From Antedon bifida (lineage: Eukaryota; Echinodermata; Crinoidea; Comatulida; Antedonidae): DNA of 64,000 bases. Shown piece by piece: positions 11,401-21,244 of this stretch. The notes beneath the pieces were generated by a model that was not told where the DNA came from, did no database searches, and saw only the letters and a program-made list of their open reading frames with translations. The stretch covers positions 33,045,409-33,109,408 of the forward strand of contig OY727093.1 of the NCBI GenBank assembly GCA_963402885.1, written 5' to 3'. Both the position numbers and the translations under genes were made by a program. Position 1 is the stretch's first letter, and each line of letters opens with the position of its first letter.

Positions 11401-13122
11401 GGCTTTATAGGTCGTACAGTTCTTGTCATAGCTCATCGGTTAAGTACCATACGTAAAGCAATGACTTGAATGATTGTTGGCTTTATAGGTCGTACAGTTC
11501 TTGTCATAGCTCATCGGTTAAGTACGATACGTAAAGCAATGACTTGAATGATTATTGGCTTTATAGGTCGTACAGTTCTTGTCATAGCTCATCGGTTAAG
11601 TACGATACGTAAAGCAATGACTTGAATGATTATTGGCTTTATAGGTCGTACAGTTCTTGTCATAGCTCATCGGTTAAGTACGATACGTAAAGCAATGACT
11701 TGAATGATTATTGGCTTTATAGGTCGTACAGTTCTTGTCATAGCTCATCGGTTAAGTACGATACGTAAAGCAATGACTTGAATGATTATTGGCTTTATAG
11801 GTCGTACAGTTCTTGTCATAGCTCATCGGTTAAGTACCATACGTAAAGCAATGACTTGAATGATTATTGGCATTACAGGTCGTACAGTTCTTGTCATAGC
11901 TCATCGGTTAAGTACCATACGTAAAGCAATGACTTGAATGATTATTGGCTTTATAGGTCGTACAGTTCTTGTCATAGCTCATCGGTTAAGTACCATACGT
12001 AAAGCTGATGTCATTGCTTAAATGTTTGTTGGCTTTATAGGTCGTACAGTTCTTGTCATAGCTCATCGGTTAAGTACCATACGTAAAGCAATGACTTGAA
12101 TGATTATTGGCTTTATAGGTCGTACAGTTCTTGTCATAGCTCATCGGTTAAGTACCATACGTAAAGCTGATGTCATTGCTTAAATGTTTGTTGGCTTTAT
12201 AGGTCGTACAGTTCTTGTCATAGCTCATCGGTTAAGTACCATACGTAAAGCAATGACTTGAATGATTATTGGCATTACAGGTCGTACAGTTCTTGTCATA
12301 GCTCATCGGTTAAGCACCATACGTAAAGCTGATGTCATTGCTGTCTTGAATGATGATATGAATGATTTAAATGTTTGTTGGCTTTATAGGTCGTACAGTT
12401 CTTGTCATAGCTCATCGGTTAAGCACCATACGTAAAGCAATGACTTGAATGATTATTGGCTTTATAGGTCGTACAGTTCTTGTCATAGCTCATCGGTTAA
12501 GCACCATACGTAAAGCAATGATTTGAATGATTGTTGGCTTTATAGGTCGTACAGTTCTTGTCATAGCTCATCGGTTAAGTACCATACGTAAAGCAATGAC
12601 TTGAATGATTATTGGCTTTATAGGTCGTACAGTTCTTGTCATAGCCCATCGGTTAAGTACCATACGTAAAGCAATGACTTGAATGATTATTGGCTTTATA
12701 GGTCGTACAGTTCTTGTCATAGCTCATCGGTTAAGTACCATACGTAAAGCAATGACTTGAATGATTATTGGCTTTATAGGTCGTACAGTTCTTGTCATAG
12801 CTCATCGGTTAAGTACCATACGTAAAGCTGATGTCATTGCTGTCTTAGTTAATGGAATAATCAAAGAGGTAAGCTATGTTACAAATCAACTAAGTATCTG
12901 TACAAATACGTATTCAAAAATTTGAAATATATTAAAATAAAATATCATTTTTTTCTACTGTACAGCATGTTATGTATTGATTTAATTATTAGATTAATGC
13001 TTAAAATCATTTATAATCTAATAATCGTTTATGATTCTTTTTAGATGGGAAATCATGATGAGCTTCTAAAGAAAAAAGGAATATACAAAGAACTTATACA
13101 ACAACAAAGAATTGAAGAATAA
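5481..13122 (+). CDS. ABCB8: Mitochondrial ABC transporter, ABCB8 type (15 exons, 740 aa)
   Basis: Exons: 5481-5743, 6142-6415, 6725-7026, 7184-7259, 7493-7633, 7733-7916, 8195-8373, 8531-8650, 8765-8837, 9161-9294, 9417-9488, 9719-9834, 10004-10125, 12780-12868 and 13045-13122. All are GT-AG, all phases match, and the total is 2223 nt including the stop. The product is a half transporter: an Arg/Ser-rich mitochondrial presequence, one six-helix membrane domain (about 160-470; [41 protein letters not shown]) and one nucleotide-binding domain. Visible ATPase motifs are Walker A GPSGGGKST (533-541), Q-loop Q582, signature SGGQ (639-642), Walker B LVLDE (D662, E663) and the switch histidine H694 in IAHRLST. 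Family members sit in the mitochondrial inner membrane and are linked to potassium flux and iron export. Length and exon-wide similarity fit ABCB8 rather than ABCB7 or ABCB10. Oddities are a duplicated exon 12 donor and a 33-fold repeated exon 14 acceptor. Only the last exon 14 copy is full length. Confidence 0.95.
9761..9936 (+). repeat. 88-bp tandem duplication of the ABCB8 exon 12 end with its splice donor
   Basis: Copy 1 (9761-9848) holds the last 74 nt of exon 12, the donor (aggtaatg) and 14 intron bases. Copy 2 (9849-9936) repeats all of this. The main coding difference is GAA to GTA (Glu to Val in FPEGY). Both copies contain the ABC signature SGGQKQ and both end in a usable AG|GTAA donor. 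The period is not a multiple of three, so reading through to the second donor would shift the frame. Confidence 0.93.
10192..12779 (+). repeat. Array of 32 decoy copies of the ABCB8 exon 14 acceptor and exon start
   Basis: The 33 acceptors are spaced by 26 units of 78 bp, 5 of 84 bp and 1 of 109 bp. The first exon-start base is at 10223 and the last, genuine one is at 12780. Each unit holds about 29 bp of intron end (ggctttatag or ggcattacag) followed by the first 49 nt of exon 14 (gtcgtacagttcttgtcata onward). That exon piece encodes [17 protein letters not shown]. The 84-bp units carry 13 more exon bases. The 109-bp unit (12281-12389) carries still more and looks like an intermediate. Only the copy at 12780-12868 continues to a 5' splice site (gag|gtaagc). 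Using a 78-bp decoy adds Met-Thr and then a TGA stop. Confidence 0.96.
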
Positions 13123-13274
13123 TCCTATACAAAGTAAATATCAGAAGAGCATTGGATCTCAAAATGATTATCAAATATATGTGATAGCTCGATCCTTTGT
13201 GAAGAAGAATGGGCTACTGTTGTTCCTATCAATTATTTGTTAATACACTAACTATAAATATTTGTATTTAAGAA

Positions 13275-13280
13275 AATAAA
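13275..13280 (+). terminator. Candidate polyadenylation signal of ABCB8
   Basis: AATAAA lies about 150 bases after the ABCB8 stop and is followed by a T/G-rich stretch (tttgtcttggaattgtgg). Confidence 0.6.
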
Positions 13281-13760
13281 TTTGTCTTGGAATTGTGGAG
13301 TGATGTGATTAAAATACCTTGGTAACTATTACTCAGGTGTTCTGAAGCAGCTGTCCAAGAATTAATTTTGTCAGTAAAACCCTTTGAATTCATCAAATAT
13401 AATAAGTAGGTGACATGCAACTTTTGTTTTGTTGACAAACATTGTTTAATACAAATGCACGTCTCGTTTAGCATTCAACATATTTTATTCGCAATTTTTA
13501 AATACAATTAAACATAATATAAACTAACTTTAAATGATGTAATTGTTTAAACCACAAAGAGAACAAACAAACAAGTATTCTTTGTAATCATCAATTATTA
13601 ACTATTGTTTATAAAACGCATTTTTAGATACTTTGTACCGGTATATAATAATGCATGACCGGGTTTGAAGCCTTATCAAAATTAATAATTACTTATTATA
13701 TGAGTACATGTCATATCTATTTTACTTTTTGTTGAATAAATAACATGTAATCGTGTAACC

Positions 13761-14030
13761 ATGGTCAGTGTTACTGTTACCAGAAATGCCCCAAGGTATG
13801 CATTTGCGCCGATTTGGATTTTGATTTCTAGTGCACTGGTTTCTGTTGGTATTATTTTATGCATTTTTCAAGCTATAAATTCTGACCATGGACGTATGGT
13901 ACCGTATCTGGTGATACTGATTATAGGGCTGACGTCATTGGTTTGTAGCGTCGTTTGTGCAAAGGTTGCTGTATCTTACGAGTCAATGAAACGAAGTAAT
14001 ATCAAGTCACCTGTTAGCAACCAGGGATAA
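13761..14030 (+). CDS. Small two-pass membrane protein, single exon, 89 aa
   Basis: The open frame runs from ATG 13761 (context aaccATGG, a good Kozak match with A at -3 and G at +4) to TAA at 14028. The protein has a short basic N-terminus (MVSVTVTRNAPR), a hydrophobic segment at about 14-38 (PIWILISSALVSVGIILCIF), a short polar loop with SDHGR, a second hydrophobic segment at about 46-67 (PYLVILIIGLTSLVCSVVCA) and a polar tail rich in Ser and Lys. That is a hairpin with both ends on the same side. I do not recognise the family. It may be one exon of a longer gene. It lies about 640 bp after the ABCB8 stop on the same strand. A 78-bp repeat array begins 50 bp after its stop and could be its 3' UTR. 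Confidence 0.55.
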   Translation: MVSVTVTRNAPRYAFAPIWILISSALVSVGIILCIFQAINSDHGRMVPYLVILIIGLTSLVCSVVCAKVAVSYESMKRSNIKSPVSNQG

Positions 14031-14080
14031 TGTGGACACGCATTATTGATGGCTGAGCAAGTGCCATCCGGAATGGACCG

Positions 14081-14697
14081 TCTGGACACGCATTTATAAC
14101 CCGTCTATCAATGTACAGGAGTGTAGTAATGGGTCAGAACAGGAACCAGCATGGGCAGTCTGGACGCACATTTATAACCTGTCTATCAATATACAGGAGT
14201 GTAGTAATGTGTCAGAACAGCAACCAGCATGGGCAGTCTGGACGCACATTTATAACCCGTCTATCAATGTACAGGAGTGTAGTAATGGGTCAGAACAGGA
14301 ACCAGCTTGGGCAGTCTGGACGCACATTTATAACCCGTCTATCAATGTACAGGAGTGTAGTAATGGGTCAGAACAGGAACCAGCATGGGCAGTCTGGACG
14401 CACATTTATAACCTGTCTATCAATGTACAGGAGTGTAGTAATGGGTCAGAACAGGAACCAGCATGGGCAGTCTGGACACGCATTTATAACCCGTCTATCA
14501 ATGTACAGGAGTGTAGTAATGGGTCAGAACAGGAACCAGCATGGGCAGTCTGGACGCACATTTATAACCCGTCTATCAATATACAGGAGTGTAGTAATGT
14601 GTCAGAACAGCAACCAGCATGGGCAGTCTGGACGCACATTTATAACCCGTCTATCAATATACAGGAGTGTAGTAATGTGTCAGAACAGCAAATAGCG
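14081..14697 (+). repeat. 78-bp tandem repeat, about 8 copies, open in two frames
   Basis: The unit starts tctggacgcacatttataac and continues through ccgtctatcaatgtacagga, gtgtagtaatgggtcagaac and aggaaccagcatgggcag (78 bp). Units differ at a few sites (atg/ata, gggtca/gtgtca, caggaa/cagcaa). Because 78 is 26 codons, two forward frames stay open. One gives a Trp-containing 26-residue repeat (PAWAVWTHIYNPS) with an Asn-Gly-Ser sequon. No initiation or splice context ties it to the membrane-protein frame upstream, so I list it as a repeat. Confidence 0.92.
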
Positions 14698-14898
14698 TGA
14701 AGGAAATCTTGAAACACAGTACAAATACCAAGCGCCCTGTTTCCTCTGAAATATCTATGAACTCTATGTTTAATTCATTCTAATATGTATTCAGATATAA
14801 TTTTATTGGATATTAGTAATATAGACTATTACCTCAATCATGGAGAAATACGTGCTTCAGTAGAGCAATATGCCTACAGTATTCACATTCCAAATGAT

Positions 14899-14904
14899 TT
14901 TATT
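14899..14904 (-). terminator. Candidate polyadenylation signal of gene A
   Basis: TTTATT on the + strand reads AATAAA on the - strand, about 230 bases beyond the gene A stop. Confidence 0.35.
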
Positions 14905-15133
14905 ATTATATGCCACAAAAAGGTATCACTAGATTAATTTATATAGACATACTTGTATATTTACTGTACAGTATTTAATGTAAAAAGTCTAATGTCTAGG
15001 TCTAATTTTTAATTTAAATGGCTAAATACGATTAAGAAATAGGCTACTCTGTCCGACGGTACCCAACCCATACTATTTTTGAGAACCACAATGTTTACAG
15101 TACCGTCGCAGGTTCTACTACACGAATGATTCT

Positions 15134-18100
15134 TCAGTACGGAGGTACACATGCTGTAGATTTACCATCAAATATACACACATTAATAACAGCATCACCA
15201 AGATCACTAATGGCTGAACAAGGAGGGTACTTCATCATAGAGATGGGATCTTTAAAATGATGCATAACAATGAACCTACTCTTTTTTGATACTCTTTTCG
15301 CAAGGAATTTATGCAAGTCTAATGTTATACTATTTTTATCATTAGAGTCTACCACTACCGGAGTACTCTCTTTCCCTAAATCATAAACTTTAAACATTTT
15401 TTTATCTAGCTTATCATATTTCTCCATACCAATAAGTGGATACATTTTTTGGAGTGTTGAACGAAACTGTTTTTTATTGGTTTCACCTATAACAAGCATC
15501 ATTTTACCTGTCGCTGATGGCAATTTCACCTGCAACGAAATTACAAAATATATGTTAATACCATATGTTGATTCAATAATGTGTAGGCCTACATTAGTAT
15601 AATACTCGTAACATACAAGTCAAACTTACCTCGAAGTTAAAATCCACTTTCATTTTGAAATTGTTTTCTTTTGTTGGGGATACTATGTGAACAGTTACAT
15701 CGCCGGCTGAAAATTGCAATATGGAATATAACATACGTTAACAATACGGTATATAATACATTAACAATACGGTATATAATACATTAACAATACGGTATAT
15801 AATACATTAACAATACGGTATATAACATACATTAATAATACGGTATATAATACATTAACAATACGGTATATAATACATTAACAATACGGTATATAATACA
15901 TTAACAATACGGTATATAATACATTACCAATACGGTATATAATACATTAACAATACGGTATATAACATACATTAACAATACGATATATAATACATTAACA
16001 ATACGGTATATAATACATTAACAATACGGTATATAATACATTAACAATACTGTATAAAACATACATTAACAATACGGTATATAATACATTAACAATACGG
16101 TATATAATACATTAACAATACAATACATATAACATAGTAATAGGGCCTACCCACTCTTCTATTCACAGCAAATCTTTACTTATTATTACGGGGCGCCGTT
16201 CGCTGAATACAATTCGATTGAAACCAGAAGTGGAAAAAATACCAAAATCACGTTTGTACTTACAGTATATTTTAAAGTCGATACATTGTTGCCGACTCAT
16301 AAACCTAAAAAAAACCATTTGAAATATACAGTATTTATTAGATCTATTCTTGAGTAATTATTCGATCATTCTAGTACTGACATCTAAACCAGTAGACATT
16401 GATTAAAAACCCACCCATCTCTCATAGTAAATATAATGAACCGTACCCATCACTCCTAGTGCTGACAAAACATACTGGATGAGTACCAGGAGTAACATAT
16501 CTTCCTGGCCATGTAAATTCTAGTTCGTAAACATGTTGGCCATATCCATTCACTGTGTTTCTTTGTCTAAGCGTCATTCCCGTTGGCATGATTGATTCTA
16601 CTTCTATTAGGCTGGAAAAAACCGTAACGATATCCAACTGATTAGTCTGGGTTCCAGACGGAGTTTTGTCTTAATATTAGTAAAAAGATAAATATATTTG
16701 CACATATGGCGTTTCATACGTATAATAAAAATGAATAAAAAAGACAATGAATACAGATTTGGGACAAGTCTACCCACTGATATAATGTTAAGATTAAAAT
16801 CAAAATTTAGTTGAGATTTGTCTATGGTGAATAGGGAACAATTTTCCATTAACAAAAAGTACATAAACAAATCCGTAGAGATTCGAACCACAGCTAGAGT
16901 ATTCAAGCATTGTCCGTTACTCCACAAAGTAGACAACTGAACAGCTGGCAATAGTCTATTCTTTACGTAGTAGGCCTACTAAGCTAAAAAGGCATCTATT
17001 ATCCACATATAATCACTGAATCCTAAATAATATTAATTCAAATTTCATTGATATTTTCAATCGGTTTTTTTTGTTTACTTTGGTTTTTTTTATGTTTTTT
17101 TGATATTTTTTATTTTTTGGCAGCCCACCACAAGTTTACACTTTCTGGGGTTCGCCTCTCTTATTTAAAATTGTTTTTTTACAAACACTGTTAATAGAAA
17201 AGAGAAGAGAAATAAATGTTCTGAAACTAAATGTTCTGAAACTAGTAACACAAATGTCGTGGGTTCGAATCCCATGCTGGTCGGAATGTAAAGTTGAAGC
17301 AAGGTAAAGAAGTCAAAGCTATGCGAGCTGATTTATTTGGGGTTAACAGCACACCACACACCATGAGGCGGCAACATCAATGAATCTTATGTAAAAATGA
17401 AAACAAAAAATAATGGTGTTTCGCAGCTTAAATGTTAACGATTCATTTTTGTATGATATTCAATAGACGTGTTACTTTTCCGTCATAACATAACACAAGG
17501 AGAGAGAAAAGGCTAGGCATGGAGGTAAATACCTCGGGCTAGGTCTTTCATAATTGTTTTTGTATTGGAAGCCCAGTGGTCGGAAAAATAATTGCGCGTA
17601 CGCCATCTATAATAGATCGATGGCCATGCAGTCAACACCACATGCCCAAGCACATCAGCTCTATTCATTTAGTTGGCGGTAATTTTAAACGGTGTAGACA
17701 TAATGCTTGAAGTGGATATCGGACACACCTTGCAGTTGCAGGCCACTTTAATAAGGCCATTTGTTGTTTTGAAACAGACATGAATCTACCGGCTATGAAC
17801 TGCTGTCGTCAGTGTGTTACTTAATTTGAATGTGCCGGGCCTAGGCCTAATGCATCGGAATCAAGCCGGAACAAGGCTATATTCTAACTGCACAGTAGTG
17901 CTCACATTGACTCGAATATGACTCGTTCACCCAGCATGAATGAAGACATTTTTATGACTGCAGCGATCGTTTAAAAGATCCGGGACTGGCTGTTGTCATT
18001 CGAAACAAACAAACTGGGTAAGTCCATGCTTTATACACATTTTATTTTAGTGGTTTGTTTGTGTAGGAGGAATCCCACTCACCTCCTCCACCCAGGGAGG

Positions 18101-21086
18101 TGGGGGAGGGTGGAATTGTTTACTACATAAATACATTTGACACGTAATGAAAAATGAGATGCATGGATGGATATTAAATTAAGAGGTGTATCCATCAGTG
18201 AGTCTAGAGTATTACCTCCTACTATTAATGATAGTGTTACCTTTGACCTCTGACCGCTTCCATGGTAAAACTTTCTGTAAGTGGATGTCCGCTTTGGCGA
18301 TTATATTTGCAATCTCCTTTGAGTACATTAAATGATGGTTCTGAGGAACAATGTGATTTTTTAGTTGGTATTATTTCAACCCTGAATTGTACTGGAACTT
18401 TACTTTGAAATTGTCCTTCTTTTCTTGCTTCTATCATAACGGTTAGTTGATGACTTCCTTTATTTGTTCCATCAAACTTCAGTTTACATTTTTTCTGTAA
18501 AATATATTATTAAAGGCTTTAGGCGACGTACTAGGACACTTAAAAACTGAGGCAGAAAATCGACAGGTATATAATTATGTTGGCCCAGTTTTGGTCTGTT
18601 AGTAATTCATAATATTGATTGATCATCTTGGTCTTGGTCAGTCTTTTTTTAGGTTTGTCTAAAATAGATCATCATCAGACCTGATATGTTTGTCTCAATC
18701 TCAATGTTAAGAAACTAAGGTTAACAATAACATTTGATTGATATTTCAATTTCAGTAGGCCTAGACATATAGTTTATTAGAACTATTTTTATTAATTTCC
18801 TTTCGCTTACCAATGTTACACCTCTTGGAGGTTCACACGACGGCAGGACATTCGCAAACATATCATTGCTAGGAACGCATTCCCCGTGTGTTAGAGAAGG
18901 CCAACGACATTCAGTGTCATGATCATCGTCATGAACTAATAATAATGATTGAAATAATGCATTTTAGTTTAAAAATCACAAGACAATGATACAATGATAA
19001 CTAGAAATAACCTGCAGTTAAGGCATGCTGTGAGATTCCGGAAACTTTATCATGAATCTTTTACTCAATTTTTTTTTTTTTTTTTTATTTCAACAATATT
19101 TTATGAGGGTGGTCCATCCAGCATCAGCTGATCATTAGGGACCCTCAAACAAACAGTAAAAACAAAATAAACTATAAAAACACAAAATTAACAAAGATAA
19201 AAAAAAATAAATAATTAGTATAGTAGAGGCTTAACTAACAAGTGGTTGTTGGTTCATGATTTTGTGCATTTTTCTATCAGATAAGTATTTCATTTTAATG
19301 TGTCAATTTCACTCTTCTCTGGTAAAACGTTGGCCTACATTACAGTTTGTGTTTTAACAATTCGATCATTCATATGTCATAATTAAGATATAAATCAAAA
19401 TGTACAACACGTACTTGGTATATCAATGTATCGATGGCAGCTTGGGCGGAAAGGTACAACTGGGTTCATGTAAGACACTGGTGAATGATCACCAGATGAA
19501 GATGTAACATTGCCGGATATATAGACTGCCCATTTAGACATTTGTGGCTCCTTCAATCTCTTGAATGGACTCATGCACCTTTCCGCTAAACTAAAAAATA
19601 AAATACGTTCATAGACAGACAGATGTCTAATCAGGGAAGAGTGTAATCAGGAAAGAGTGAAATTAAGTGTAATCTCACTCTTCCCTGGTCTAATAAAGCA
19701 TCTTAACAGACAGATGTCTAATCAGGGAAGAGTGAAATTAAGTGTCATCTCACTCTTCCCTGGTCTAATAAAGCATCTTAACAGACAGATGTCTAATCAG
19801 GGAAGAGTGAAATTAAATGTCATTTCACTCTTCCTTGGTCCAATAAAGCATCTTAACTAAAATCATTGATTTTGATGCTACATTTCCTATACCTCATTGT
19901 ATTGTTTCTATCCCAGAAGATGTATCTAACATTGGCCAATTATAATTATTGTAGGGCTATTGGTGTTAAATATAATATGCTTAGTGTGCTACTGTTTCAA
20001 AAGTGTAGCTTCCAAATAAATTATTACTAAATTATAATTATATTACGATCAGTACTGACAGGTGTTTTAACTATAACGGTGTCTACTTTAATTTTAGTTG
20101 TTCAATTCAGCGTACAAGTGTAATACTGTATTGTTATATTTCGGAAGTATCTAATAATTAGCAGGTAATGACACAACTCGTCACGGGCTTTGAACAAAAG
20201 CCAGTTATCACTGTTATTGTAATTTGATTATGATAGAATTAAAAGCTTCTAATTCCCATGTTAATATATTTAGTATTTAGGAGCCTAAACAAAATGATGA
20301 GTTATTGTTTAAACCAAGATGAAAACAAACTATTGATGGCTAATAGATACTAAAATAGATTGAGAAATTAGAACCAATTCACCCACCAGTTTAAGAGGCT
20401 ATCATTAATTAATGTAATCATGTTTATCACGTTTAGTTTTACAAATTAGAATGTTATGACCCAGTGAACATAGAATCAAATGCTATTTAATTTGAGAAGT
20501 TTCGCATGGTGAACCATTGTTAATGTGCAATATCTTTAACAGTTTAAACGATTTTGTGATTGAAATAATTGTAACTTACTAAAAATGGAATTCCAATTTC
20601 TTGAGTGAAACCTTGGTGGCTCCTTGTCCCACCGTCCATTCTCTGTATGGATTGTACTTGAGGTTTTGAAACTGCAACACAGCTATTTGTTTCGATGTTT
20701 TAAAATCACACACATATATATCGCCTTCTTCACGTTTAGTTCCCTTTCCTGAATAATCTTGTGTCGTACTTCCACCTTCCCATTGTAAACGATACATTAC
20801 TTTTACCTGTTGTTGAAAGAGAGCATTCTTTCACTTTATACACTAACACGGTTTAATTTATAGAAACATAAAATCGATAGGAAGCTGAATGTGCTTTCTT
20901 ATCAAATTATTATTTAACTTGATATATAAAAGATGTAAAAATAAACGTTATTAACTATACCTTTTTGTTGGCTATTTGTTTCCAATAAACATGTGCTCCA
21001 ACTATTTCACTTGAAATACAGTTAACGTAGACCATTAGGGTAAGAAAAGCTAAATAAAAAACCGCTCCACTCCATTTATTTGCCAT
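15134..21086 (-). CDS. Gene A: secreted protein with the CRWP module (9 exons, 528 aa), paralog of gene B
   Basis: Exons in transcript order: 21086-20961, 20806-20580, 19590-19415, 18935-18811, 18494-18241, 16611-16447, 16304-16264, 15706-15630 and 15529-15134. They total 1587 nt with every phase consistent. The start (MANKWSGAVFYLAFLTLMVY) is a signal peptide and there is no later TM segment, so the product is probably secreted. Residues about 25-397 match the gene B N-terminal module part by part: HVYWK and VKVMYRLQWEG; SKWAVYISGNVTSS; HDTECRWP (CRWP at 186-189) with GECVP; HQLTVMIEARKEG; EVESIMPTGMTL; and the 41-nt microexon encoding MSRQQCIDFKIY. The last exon (398-528) is Lys-rich with late cysteines (KYPPCSA, NVCIF, ACVPPY) and I do not recognise it. 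Relative to gene B the fifth exon is a fusion of two. The function is unknown; a secreted companion or decoy of gene B is only a guess. Confidence 0.82.
15741..16122. repeat. 23-bp tandem repeat in a gene A intron
   Basis: About 17 copies of a unit based on acaatacggtatataataca followed by tta, with some 25-bp units containing tataacatac. It begins about 35 bp from the acceptor of gene A exon 8 but does not include exon sequence. Confidence 0.93.
16640..16940 (-). mobile_element. Candidate tRNA-derived SINE in a gene A intron
   Basis: Read on the - strand, the head (about 16930-16868) has an A-box-like tgtggagtaacgg and a B-box ggttcgaatctc about 30 bases later. A body of about 220 bases follows. 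The far end (16642-16735) is repeated, same strand sense reversed, at about 30825-30905 in gene B. It ends in a small palindrome (agtctgggttccagac). This layout suits a pol III SINE, but I see no poly(A) tail or target duplication. Confidence 0.45.
17255..17285 (+). other. tRNA T-arm-like B-box relic
   Basis: gtgggttcgaatcccatgc forms a T-arm stem with a TTCGAAT loop. No acceptor stem, D-arm or anticodon arm can be found upstream, so it is a fragment of a tRNA or SINE, not a tRNA gene. Confidence 0.4.
19068..19190 (-). mobile_element. Possible poly(A)-tailed retroposon remnant
   Basis: A run of about 19 T at 19068-19087 reads as a poly(A) tail on the - strand, next to sequence containing ggtggtccatccagcatcag. 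Only the tail and adjacent sequence support the call. It lies in a gene A intron. Confidence 0.25.
19617..19858 (+). repeat. 75-bp tandem repeat with an internal hairpin, three copies
   Basis: Units start agacagatgtctaatcaggg at 19617, 19708 and 19783. Within each unit, atcagggaagagtgaaatt is followed by the near-complement (cactcttccctgg), so each transcript copy could form a stem of about 13 bp. It lies in gene A intron 2, 27 bp beyond the acceptor of exon 3. Confidence 0.9.
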
Positions 21087-21210
21087 AATTTAGATTTTAT
21101 TTTATCGAATTTAGGAAATCCCATGAAATAAAAACTTGTATACGCTTAACTATGATGAGTCCTTATGTTGGTATCAGTCGCATCGACGCGAGGTTCACTC
21201 AACACTTTTG

Positions 21211-21218
21211 TGACGTCA
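21211..21218 (-). promoter_or_regulatory. Perfect CRE (TGACGTCA) upstream of gene A
   Basis: The palindromic cAMP-response element TGACGTCA lies 125 bp upstream of the gene A start codon. CREB/ATF factors bind this site in animals. Use here is inferred from position only. The retrotransposon begins about 30 bp further out. Confidence 0.4.
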
Positions 21219-21244
21219 TTGAATGTTTAAACTTTAATTGGCTA

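Noticed and set aside
14209-14700. Repetitive secreted protein encoded by the 78-bp array
   Set aside because: No start context, signal peptide or splice acceptor supports it. It is kept as a finding rather than a gene.
17255-17285. tRNA gene
   Set aside because: Only a T-arm is present; no cloverleaf can be built from the upstream bases.
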